In this document: piece after piece, positions 1-5,931 of the stretch
Layout of the letters: the number at the start of each line of letters is the position of its first letter
How positions within the stretch are numbered: position 1 is the first letter of the stretch
DNA from: Candidatus Cloacimonadota bacterium
GTDB lineage: Bacteria > Cloacimonadota > Cloacimonadia > Cloacimonadales > TCS61
Reading direction: 5' to 3'
Length of the DNA stretch: 6,539 nt
NCBI GenBank assembly: GCA_021108055.1
Contig: JAIORR010000240.1
Span: 1-6,539 of the forward strand
Notes under the pieces: model-generated
The model's input: the letters and a program-made list of their open reading frames with translations, nothing else
The model's database searches: none
What the model was told of the DNA's origin: nothing
Program-made: the position numbers and the translations under genes

Positions 1-65
1 TAATCTTTTGTTAACATAATCATAGAGTTTTCTAATAAATCACTGTTCAGATGAGATTCTTCCAT
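1..65 (-). CDS. Possible 5' end of an unidentified gene, cut by the window edge
   Basis: Reading leftwards from an ATG at 65-63, one frame stays open to the edge and encodes about 21 residues, starting MEESHLNSDLLENS. The other two minus-strand frames close within this stretch. A GGAAG motif lies about 11 bases upstream of the ATG, a loose fit to a ribosome binding site, and the start is 40 bases past the iorA stop, so it could be the next gene of that operon. The residues do not resemble the glycine-rich N-terminus of IorB (typically with a GxGGQG motif) nor the start of a phenylacetate-CoA ligase, the two usual neighbours of iorA. The last partial codon begins TA, so a stop at the edge is not excluded. 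I do not recognise the product. Confidence 0.3.
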   Translation of the reverse strand, partial: MEESHLNSDLLENSMIMLTKD

Positions 66-105
66 CTTCCCGAATTCTTCCGGAACACAGACGGATTCGA
101 TGTTT

Positions 106-1689
106 CTATTTTTTCCTTTTCTTTAACACATGAATACACGGTCTGCGGGGAATGATCACCGAAACGCCGTTGTAATTTATTTCTTCCTGGATAATTTTCA
201 CATTATCTTCATGATTTTTTGGAAGTGGATTTATCACGCGAATATGTTCTTTTTCTACTCCAACGCCAATGCAGATATTTTCTATACGCCCGTTAACTTG
301 AGATTCCTGCATACCGGTCATGGCAGTAATGTCGTTATCAAGGATAATAACAACGATGTTTGATTTGCAGATAACTGCATCGAGGAGTGGAGTCATGCCG
401 GAATGCCCGAAAGTGGAATCACCAATTGTAGCGATCGCCGGGAACAGTCCTGCATCGGCAGCACCAATAGCCATAGATATCGAAGCTCCCATATCCACGC
501 AGGTATTGATGGCTTGATATGGTGGAAGGAAACCCAATGTATAACAACCGATATCAGAGAAAACATGACCCTGCCCATACTTATTGATCAACAATTTCAA
601 AGCTTTGTATGTATCGGCGTGAGGACATCCCACGCATAAAGCCGGCGGTCTGCCTGCAACTATCTGCGGAATTTTAAGGCTTGGCAGTTCAGGAAGTTTC
701 AAAGCTTTTCGTACTATTTGCGGATTCAGTTCTCCATCACGCGGGAGTGAACCGTCCAATCTTCCCTTGATCTTTTGATTTTTCAAAAATCCTTTCAGCA
801 TTTCTTCCACAAGCGGCATTCCTTCTTCAAGAACCAAAATCTCATCGCATTCGGAAATGATTTTTTCTACCTGCTTTCTGGGAATAGGATATTGACTTAT
901 TTTTAGAACAGGATACGGACATTTACCTTCATCGTAATTTTCCATCAAGTAGTTATAAGCCAATCCACAGGCAATTATCCCCATCGATCTATCCTTCCCA
1001 TCGGTGTATTTATTGAAAGGAGAATTTTCCGATTCTTTTACAAGATCATCCTGAATAGCAAGAAGATGTTTGAATTTTTTACGGGCAAAAGCCGGCAGAA
1101 GCATAAATTGATTTGGATTTTTCGGTAGATGCTTTTCATTCTCTTTCAAAATTTCACGTCTATCGACTCCTGCACGGGAATGTGAAAGTCTTGTGGTGAC
1201 CCTCATCAAAACAGGAAGGTGATATTTTTCGGAAATATCAAAAGCCAGAAAAGGCATTTCGTAAGCTTCCTGCTGGTTGGAAGGTTCAAATGCAGGCATC
1301 AGGGCAAATTTTGCATAGTATCTTGAATCCTGTTCATTCTGAGATGAATGCATCGACGGATCATCTGCCACTGCCACGATCACACCGCCATTTGCTCCCG
1401 TTAAAGCAGAATTCATATAAGGATCGGCTGCAACGTTAAGCCCTACATGCTTCATCGTAACGATCACTCTTTTTCCGGCATAAGACATTCCCAGAGTTTC
1501 TTCCAATGCTGTTTTTTCGTTAGCAGACCAGGTGCGATGAATGTCTTTCTCGATAGCTTCTTTATTACGCTGAATGTATTCCACTATTTCTGTGGAAGGA
1601 GTTCCGGGATAGCCATAAGCACCGGAAATACCTGCATCCAGAGCACCCTGGGCAATGGCTTCATCACCCAAAAGCAGTAACTTCTTCAT
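106..1689 (-). CDS. iorA: Indolepyruvate:ferredoxin oxidoreductase alpha subunit (IorA-like), short form without ferredoxin domain
   Basis: IorA-type subunit of a thiamine-diphosphate (TPP) 2-oxoacid oxidoreductase. The family, with IorB, converts aryl pyruvates from transaminated aromatic amino acids, plus CoA, to aryl-acetyl-CoA, CO2 and reduced ferredoxin in the cytoplasm. Visible in the 527 residues: a pyrimidine-binding N-terminal domain with GYPGTPSTEIVEYI (26-39) and ANEKTALE (56-63); a middle 2-oxoacid-oxidoreductase domain; a CVGCPH cysteine motif (352-357, usually CPGCPH); and a C-terminal TPP/Mg domain with GDSTFGHSG (423-431) and LDNDITAMTG (450-459). The protein ends at PRRPCIHVLKKRKK, where typical family members of about 590-640 residues continue into a domain with two 4Fe-4S clusters; no such cysteines occur in any frame downstream. 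The ATG at 1689 has an excellent AAGGAG (1701-1696) six bases upstream. No iorB is visible; it may lie beyond the left edge or elsewhere. Family assignment is firm, the exact substrate is inferred. Confidence 0.9.
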   Translation of the reverse strand: MKKLLLLGDEAIAQGALDAGISGAYGYPGTPSTEIVEYIQRNKEAIEKDIHRTWSANEKTALEETLGMSYAGKRVIVTMKHVGLNVAADPYMNSALTGANGGVIVAVADDPSMHSSQNEQDSRYYAKFALMPAFEPSNQQEAYEMPFLAFDISEKYHLPVLMRVTTRLSHSRAGVDRREILKENEKHLPKNPNQFMLLPAFARKKFKHLLAIQDDLVKESENSPFNKYTDGKDRSMGIIACGLAYNYLMENYDEGKCPYPVLKISQYPIPRKQVEKIISECDEILVLEEGMPLVEEMLKGFLKNQKIKGRLDGSLPRDGELNPQIVRKALKLPELPSLKIPQIVAGRPPALCVGCPHADTYKALKLLINKYGQGHVFSDIGCYTLGFLPPYQAINTCVDMGASISMAIGAADAGLFPAIATIGDSTFGHSGMTPLLDAVICKSNIVVIILDNDITAMTGMQESQVNGRIENICIGVGVEKEHIRVINPLPKNHEDNVKIIQEEINYNGVSVIIPRRPCIHVLKKRKK

Positions 1690-1695
1690 AATACG

Positions 1696-1701
1696 CTCCT
1701 T
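1696..1701 (-). promoter_or_regulatory. Ribosome binding site of iorA
   Basis: On the minus strand this reads AAGGAG, six bases before the ATG at 1689. It is the strongest Shine-Dalgarno sequence in the window and fixes the iorA start. Confidence 0.85.
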
Positions 1702-1784
1702 AACTATTTTATTGTTAATCTCTTTCCAAAAAAATAATATCGCAATTTATTACAAGCTTTTTATTTGACACAATGAAAGTTGTA
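1702..1784 (-). promoter_or_regulatory. Probable iorA promoter region (elements not resolved)
   Basis: The divergent gap must hold the iorA promoter unless the gene is expressed from further away. A TATTAT hexamer on the minus strand (1739-1734) is a good -10 candidate, giving a leader of about 40 bases, but the hexamer 17 bases upstream (AAAAAG) is a poor -35. An alternative is TTGTGT (1773-1768) with the AT-rich hexamer ATAAAT (1750-1745). Neither is convincing alone. A TTGACA on the plus strand (1765-1770) lies in the same stretch but has no -10 at the right spacing. Confidence 0.3.
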
Positions 1785-1813
1785 TTAAAAGTTGAAAAGC
1801 GAAAATGTATATT
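1785..1813 (+). promoter_or_regulatory. Candidate sigma-70-type promoter of the tilS operon
   Basis: TTAAAA (1785-1790, four of six matches to TTGACA) is followed after exactly 17 bases by TATATT (1808-1813, five of six matches to TATAAT). Transcription would begin near 1820, leaving a leader of about 26 bases that contains the tilS ribosome binding site. If correct, the in-frame TTG at 1792 would lie upstream of the transcript, supporting the ATG at 1846 as the tilS start. Judged by eye only. Confidence 0.45.
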
Positions 1814-1833
1814 TTGAGCAGGAAATCCCTGAT

Positions 1834-1838
1834 AAGGA
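1834..1838 (+). promoter_or_regulatory. Ribosome binding site that decides the tilS start
   Basis: AAGGA ends seven bases before the ATG at 1846, which is ideal spacing. The in-frame TTG at 1792, 18 codons upstream, has only AT-rich sequence before it and no Shine-Dalgarno. This selects the 477-residue version of TilS. Confidence 0.7.
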
Positions 1839-1845
1839 TTCGGAG

Positions 1846-3279
1846 ATGAAAAAAAATTTAAAATTCTATGAAAGATTCGAAAGATTTGCTTTGGATCACA
1901 AATTATTCAAGAATGGAGAGAAAGTCCTGATAGGATTCTCCGGAGGTGCAGATTCAACTGCATTGCTCCTGGCTTTATGGCATCTTAAATCGAGGTTTGG
2001 GCTGTCGTTATTGGCAGCACATATAAATTATAATCTTCGTGGTCAGGATTCGCTTGAAGATGAGAAATTCGTTAAAGAATTCTGCTTTCAGAGAAACATT
2101 TCTCTTGTTATCAAAAATGTTAAGATCAAATCTGCTTCTAATCTTGAAAATAATGCACGTAACATCCGATTTCGATATTTCAATAAATTGAAACGATCTT
2201 ATAATGTAAGCAAGATCGCCCTGGGTCACAACAGAGAAGATCAGGCAGAAACTATGATCTACCGCATGTTCAGGGGTTCCGGATATACCGGCATCAAAGG
2301 GATCTTACCAAAGAACGGAAATACGGTTCATCCGCTGCTTTGTTTTTCCAAAGCTGATATTATCGAATATTTACAAACAGAAAACGTCAGTTGGCGGGAA
2401 GACCTTTCCAACCAAGAAAACACTTTCACCAGGAATAAGATTCGCAACGAGATGATTCCCTGGATACAAGAGAATCTGAATCCAAAAGTAATAAATAAAC
2501 TCTATAATGCTGCTGCTTTGTTTTCCGATACGGATGAAATACTTAGGGAACTTGCTAAAAGAAGACTTCTGAATGCTCAGATAAAACATTCTAAGAATGG
2601 ATATAAATTTTCTTTGAAAATTATCAAAAAGATGCGTCCGGTTTTGCGTTTCTATCTTTACAGAGAGATTTATAAAAAATTTAATAATAAAGAAAAAGAT
2701 TTTTATCACAGCAACTTTGAAGAGATCGAAGCAATTCTGGATGCCGATGGAAGCAAACGTGTGGACCTGCCGCATAATGTTTTTGTCTTTAAAGAATATA
2801 ATGAACTTATCTTCACGGATAGAGATAAAAGCACAGAAATTAATGTTGATAACAAGAAAGAAATATCCGGGCTGAGGATCAGGTCTACGTTCGAAGATTA
2901 CAGGATCATTATGAAAAAATTGAAAATACTTCCCCCAAAACGTTATCTTTATGAAGATAAAAATACTATTTATCTCGATATGGATAAAACATCTTTTCCC
3001 TTCATTATCAGACATCGTCAGCCGGGGGATAAATTCTTCCCGCTCGGCATGAAACATGCGAAAAAATTAAAGGATTTTTTCATTGACGAAAAAGTTCCGA
3101 AATTTGAGAGAGATAAGGTGTTGATATTCTGTGATAGTGAGAAAATCTTGTGGGTTGCGGGATACAGGATAGATAACAGGATAAATGTGTCTTCAAAAAC
3201 AAAAAATATCCTGAGGATAAAAATTGAGAAGATGACGGTAAAAAGAGCAAGAGCAGCCGAAAGGGTAAAAAAAAGATGA
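1846..3279 (+). CDS. tilS: tRNA(Ile)-lysidine synthetase
   Basis: TilS ligates lysine to C34 of the tRNA-Ile with anticodon CAU, using ATP, so that it reads AUA and accepts isoleucine rather than methionine; it is essential in most bacteria. Numbered from ATG 1846 (477 residues), the PP-loop ATPase motif SGGADS is at 32-37, the second N-terminal motif GHNREDQAET at 127-136, and the family sequence RNKIRNEMIPW follows near 205-215. The C-terminal tRNA-binding TilS domain runs from about 386 (RHRQPGDKFFPLGM) through KLKDFFIDEKVP to LWVAGYRID. This is a complete, long-form, three-domain TilS ending in a basic tail (KRARAAERVKKR). An in-frame TTG at 1792 would add 18 residues, but lacks a ribosome binding site and has no counterpart in typical family N-termini. 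AUA codons occur in this and neighbouring genes, consistent with a need for the enzyme. It is the first gene of the plus-strand cluster. Confidence 0.95.
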   Translation: MKKNLKFYERFERFALDHKLFKNGEKVLIGFSGGADSTALLLALWHLKSRFGLSLLAAHINYNLRGQDSLEDEKFVKEFCFQRNISLVIKNVKIKSASNLENNARNIRFRYFNKLKRSYNVSKIALGHNREDQAETMIYRMFRGSGYTGIKGILPKNGNTVHPLLCFSKADIIEYLQTENVSWREDLSNQENTFTRNKIRNEMIPWIQENLNPKVINKLYNAAALFSDTDEILRELAKRRLLNAQIKHSKNGYKFSLKIIKKMRPVLRFYLYREIYKKFNNKEKDFYHSNFEEIEAILDADGSKRVDLPHNVFVFKEYNELIFTDRDKSTEINVDNKKEISGLRIRSTFEDYRIIMKKLKILPPKRYLYEDKNTIYLDMDKTSFPFIIRHRQPGDKFFPLGMKHAKKLKDFFIDEKVPKFERDKVLIFCDSEKILWVAGYRIDNRINVSSKTKNILRIKIEKMTVKRARAAERVKKR

Positions 3280-3291
3280 GGAGAAAGAAAA

Positions 3292-3336
3292 GGGTATAAT
3301 GCAGTAAGAAGTGTTTTCTCACTGAAGATATATCCC
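3292..3336 (+). promoter_or_regulatory. Imperfect hairpin in the tilS-hpt spacer
   Basis: The 73-base spacer folds into a two-part stem. The lower stem pairs GGGTATA (3292-3298) with TATA plus CCC (3329-3332 and 3334-3336), with T3333 bulged. After a small internal loop the upper stem pairs CAGT-A-AGAAG (3302-3311) with TTTCT-C-ACTG (3315-3324); it has one A-C mismatch, one G-U pair and a three-base loop. No T tract follows on the plus strand, so this is not a standard intrinsic terminator. It ends 16 bases before the hpt start codon, so an RNA processing, stability or translation-control role is possible. The lower stem contains TATAAT (3295-3300), a perfect -10 hexamer, but no -35 lies at proper spacing. 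Confidence 0.4.
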
Positions 3337-3352
3337 AAATCTTAATTCTATT

Positions 3353-3889
3353 ATGATAAATGATATTAAAGAAGTTTTGCTTGATGAGACTGCAATTCAG
3401 AAAAAAGTAAAAGAAATTGCCAGACAGATATCGGCGGATTATAATAATAAATTTCCCGTGATAATATGTATTCTTAAAGGTGGTGTTATTTTCCTTACCG
3501 ATCTCATCAAGAACATTTCCATTCCGGTGGAACTTGATTTTATGGCTCTTTCCAGTTACGGTGATACTACCAAATCTTCCGGAGTTGTAAAAATAAAAAA
3601 AGACATCGATGTCGATATCGCCGGCAGGCATGTGATCATCGTAGAAGATATTGTTGACAGCGGTCTTACCTTGAAATATATAAATGATTATTTCACGCAG
3701 CATAAACCCGCTTCTATAAAAATTTGTACTCTATTGGATAAACCGCAGGCTCATAAAACAAAAATACACATCGATTATTTAGGCTTTGAAGTAGGAAACG
3801 AATTCGTGGTGGGTTATGGTCTGGATTATGCCCAGAAATACAGGAATCTTCCATATATTGGAATTTTAAAAGAGGAGATATATTCTTAA
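3353..3889 (+). CDS. hpt: Hypoxanthine-guanine phosphoribosyltransferase
   Basis: Purine salvage enzyme of the cytoplasm: transfers phosphoribose from PRPP to hypoxanthine or guanine, giving IMP or GMP. The 178-residue length is normal for bacterial Hpt. Key features: the LKGG loop at 41-44; the flexible active-site loop around SSYGDTTKSSG (67-77); the PRPP-binding signature VIIVEDIVDSGLT at 94-106, with the paired acidic residues E98 and D99; and the C-terminal FVVGYGLDYAQKYRNLPYIG (151-170) that contacts the base. An in-frame TGA at 3323-3325 and the lack of other start codons leave ATG 3353 as the only reasonable start, yet no Shine-Dalgarno precedes it; the leader there is A/T-rich. It sits between tilS and ftsH, the usual place for hpt in this conserved cluster, and its stop codon touches the ftsH start. 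Confidence 0.95.
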   Translation: MINDIKEVLLDETAIQKKVKEIARQISADYNNKFPVIICILKGGVIFLTDLIKNISIPVELDFMALSSYGDTTKSSGVVKIKKDIDVDIAGRHVIIVEDIVDSGLTLKYINDYFTQHKPASIKICTLLDKPQAHKTKIHIDYLGFEVGNEFVVGYGLDYAQKYRNLPYIGILKEEIYS

Positions 3890-5881
3890 ATGCAAAATAA
3901 TAATAATCAGGAAAACAAAAAACCTAAACTTCCGAAAATGAAAAGATCACAGACGATCACGTTCTGGATAGTGCTGCTGTTATTTATTGTTGTCATGTAC
4001 CAGATGAGTCGTATGAATGGAAAGCAGAATACACAAATATCTTATACTGAATTTATACAAATGGCAAAACAAGGTGAAGTGGAGAAAGTTGGTTTCAATG
4101 ATAAAGATCTGACCATTACTACCGTAGATAATCAGAAATTTTCCACATATCTGCCTTTCAGAGATCCGCAGCTTGTAAAAGAACTTTCGGATATGGATAT
4201 AATAGTTTATTCTCATAAGCCTTCAAAACTTCTTGGAATTTTACTCTCGTGGTTTCCTTTTCTTATCTTCATTGGTATATGGATTTTTCTGATGAGAGGA
4301 ATGAGAGGTGGCGCAGGACAGGCTTTCAGCTTTGGAAAAAGCAGGGCAAAACTTTCTGTTGGAGGGAAAACAAAAGTAGATTTTAATGATGTTGCCGGTG
4401 TGGATGAAGCAAAGGAAGAACTGGAAGAGATCATAGAGTTCTTGAAAGCACCAAAGAAATTTCAGAAACTCGGCGGAAGAATTCCCCGTGGTGTTCTGCT
4501 TCTCGGGAGACCCGGAACAGGCAAAACGCTTTTAGCAAAAGCAGTTGCCGGAGAAGCAAAAGTTCCTTTTTATAGTATCAGTGGTTCGGATTTTGTAGAA
4601 ATGTTCGTTGGTGTGGGAGCTTCGAGAGTTCGAGATATGTTTATCCAAGCAAAAAAGAACGCTCCCTGCATTGCTTTTATCGATGAGATCGATGCTGTGG
4701 GAAGACACCGCGGTTCAGGACTTGGCGGTGGACACGATGAAAGAGAGCAGACGCTTAATCAACTGCTTGTAGAAATGGACGGATTCGATCCCAATGACTC
4801 TGTTATTATTATTGCCGCAACCAACCGACCGGATGTTCTCGATCCTGCACTACTGAGACCCGGAAGATTCGACAGACAGGTAATAGTTGATCTTCCCGAT
4901 ATCAAAGGAAGAGCGGAAATCCTTAAAGTTCATACCAGGAAACTTCCACTGGCAAAAGAAGTAACATTCAGTATAATTGCCCGCGGAACTCCCGGATTCA
5001 GTGGGGCAGACCTTGCGAACCTTGTTAATGAAGCTGCACTTCTGGCTGCACGGAAAAATAAGAAGATAATAGAAATGGAAGATTTTGAAGAAGCAAAAGA
5101 TAAAGTTACATTGGGAAAAGCTCGTAAAAGCAAGGTCATCACGGAAGAAGATAAGAAGATCACAGCATACCACGAGATAGGTCATGTGCTCTGTTCGATT
5201 TTTCTGGATAAAGTAGAACCGATCCACAAAGTAACGATCATCCCGCGTGGTTTTACGGGGGGAGCTACTCATTTCCTACAAACAGATAAAACTCATTACA
5301 CAAAAAGCTATATGGAAGAATCCATCGTTGGTTTAATGGGTGGCAGGTCTGCAGAAGAAGTAGTTTTTAACGAGCTTTCCACAGGTGCCGCAAATGATAT
5401 TCAAAGAGCTACCGATCTGGCAAAGCAAATGGTCTGCAATTGGGGAATGAGCGAAAAGATCGGACCGATGACAGTTGCAAAAAAGGAGACGCAGATATTC
5501 CTGGGCAGAGATATTTCACAGTCCGATAACGTAAGTGAAGAAACAGCAAGATTGATAGATTCCGAGATCAGAAAAATTATTGAAAAAGCTCATTCAAAAT
5601 CTTTACAGGTACTTAAAGAGAACGAAGAGCTTTTATATAAGCTGGCAGAATCTCTTTTGGAGAAAGAAACTCTGAATGCGGACGAAATATATTCGATCAT
5701 TTTAAATAATGTTACCGGAAAAGAAAAAGAATTTATCAAAAAAAGATATGAAAGAGTTCTGGAAATGAAGATCGATATTACATCAAAGAAAAAGAGAAAA
5801 AGAAAAAGAACTTCAGCAAAGACTATAAAGAAAACTCCGGTTTCAAACAAGAAAGAAGAAAAAAAGATTATTGAAAAATAG
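3890..5881 (+). CDS. ftsH: ATP-dependent zinc metalloprotease FtsH
   Basis: Membrane-anchored hexameric AAA+ protease that extracts and degrades misfolded membrane proteins and selected soluble regulators. In 663 residues: transmembrane helix 1 (about 23-39), an external domain (about 45-110), transmembrane helix 2 (about 115-136), Walker A GRPGTGKT (206-213), pore residues FVG (239-241), Walker B IAFIDE (261-266), and the second region of homology with arginine fingers R326 and R329. The zinc site is HEIGH (428-432), with the third ligand D503 in GAANDIQRAT. Two positions depart from the usual sequence: Walker A is normally GPPGTGKT (here R207), and the zinc motif is normally HEAGH (here I430). 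All strictly catalytic residues remain. The C-terminus is a lysine/arginine-rich tail (about 632-663). ATG 3890 abuts the hpt TAA; AGGAG (3873-3877) inside hpt, 12 bases upstream, suggests translational coupling. Confidence 0.96.
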   Translation: MQNNNNQENKKPKLPKMKRSQTITFWIVLLLFIVVMYQMSRMNGKQNTQISYTEFIQMAKQGEVEKVGFNDKDLTITTVDNQKFSTYLPFRDPQLVKELSDMDIIVYSHKPSKLLGILLSWFPFLIFIGIWIFLMRGMRGGAGQAFSFGKSRAKLSVGGKTKVDFNDVAGVDEAKEELEEIIEFLKAPKKFQKLGGRIPRGVLLLGRPGTGKTLLAKAVAGEAKVPFYSISGSDFVEMFVGVGASRVRDMFIQAKKNAPCIAFIDEIDAVGRHRGSGLGGGHDEREQTLNQLLVEMDGFDPNDSVIIIAATNRPDVLDPALLRPGRFDRQVIVDLPDIKGRAEILKVHTRKLPLAKEVTFSIIARGTPGFSGADLANLVNEAALLAARKNKKIIEMEDFEEAKDKVTLGKARKSKVITEEDKKITAYHEIGHVLCSIFLDKVEPIHKVTIIPRGFTGGATHFLQTDKTHYTKSYMEESIVGLMGGRSAEEVVFNELSTGAANDIQRATDLAKQMVCNWGMSEKIGPMTVAKKETQIFLGRDISQSDNVSEETARLIDSEIRKIIEKAHSKSLQVLKENEELLYKLAESLLEKETLNADEIYSIILNNVTGKEKEFIKKRYERVLEMKIDITSKKKRKRKRTSAKTIKKTPVSNKKEEKKIIEK

Positions 5882-5895
5882 ATCGGCTATTCCAT
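5871..5895 (+). promoter_or_regulatory. Weak candidate internal promoter before hslV (heat-shock-like)
   Basis: TTGAAA (5871-5876, in the last ftsH codons) is followed after 13 bases by TTCCAT (5890-5895). This resembles the sigma-32 consensus pair CTTGAAA and CCCCAT in order and spacing, with two mismatches in the -10 part. hslVU is a classic heat-shock operon in Proteobacteria, but a sigma-32-type factor is not guaranteed in this organism. The sequence is AT-rich, so chance resemblance is quite possible. Confidence 0.2.
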
Positions 5896-5923
5896 TATTT
5901 TTAAGATATTTTCTAAAATGGAG
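5890..5923 (+). promoter_or_regulatory. Leader hairpin that covers the hslV ribosome binding site
   Basis: TCCATT (5891-5896) pairs with AATGGA (5917-5922). Two more T-A pairs form after bulged A5897 (5898-5899 with 5915-5916), and a T-G wobble (5890 with 5923) closes the base. The loop is about 15 AT-rich bases. The right arm includes all of GGAG (5920-5923), the hslV Shine-Dalgarno, eight bases before the ATG at 5932. A weak, A/U-rich stem masking the ribosome binding site of a heat-shock protease gene has the layout of an RNA thermometer; this function is inferred from layout only. Confidence 0.3.
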
Positions 5924-5931
5924 ATACAATT

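Noticed and set aside
66..117. Possible +1 frameshift joining iorA to the downstream open frame
   Set aside because: The shifted frame (through CVPEEFGKMEE) has no ferredoxin cysteines, and there is no convincing slippery site or stimulatory structure, so a fusion would not restore the expected domain.
1765..1770. Perfect TTGACA as the tilS -35 box
   Set aside because: No acceptable -10 lies 15-19 bases downstream; TATTAA at 1783 is only 12 bases away. The TTAAAA-TATATT pair fits better.
1792..1845. TTG start giving TilS 18 extra residues
   Set aside because: No ribosome binding site, probably upstream of the transcript start, and the extension resembles nothing in the family; ATG 1846 is better supported.
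2371..3057. 228-codon open frame antisense to tilS
   Set aside because: It lies wholly within a clearly recognisable TilS, and its product is Phe/Ile-rich in the way expected from the complement of Lys/Asn/Glu codons. No recognisable domain or supporting start signal.
3276..3299. Seven-codon ORF (MRRKKRV) overlapping the tilS stop as ATGA
   Set aside because: Too short and of low complexity; no support beyond a chance start-stop overlap in an A-rich tract.
3302..3324. Upper hairpin as a rho-independent terminator after tilS
   Set aside because: The stem is not GC-rich and is followed by AAGATATATCCC instead of a T run.
3080..3703. 207-codon open frame antisense to the end of tilS and start of hpt
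   Set aside because: Overlaps two conserved genes, with low-complexity Phe/Leu runs from reversed purine tracts and no recognisable motif.
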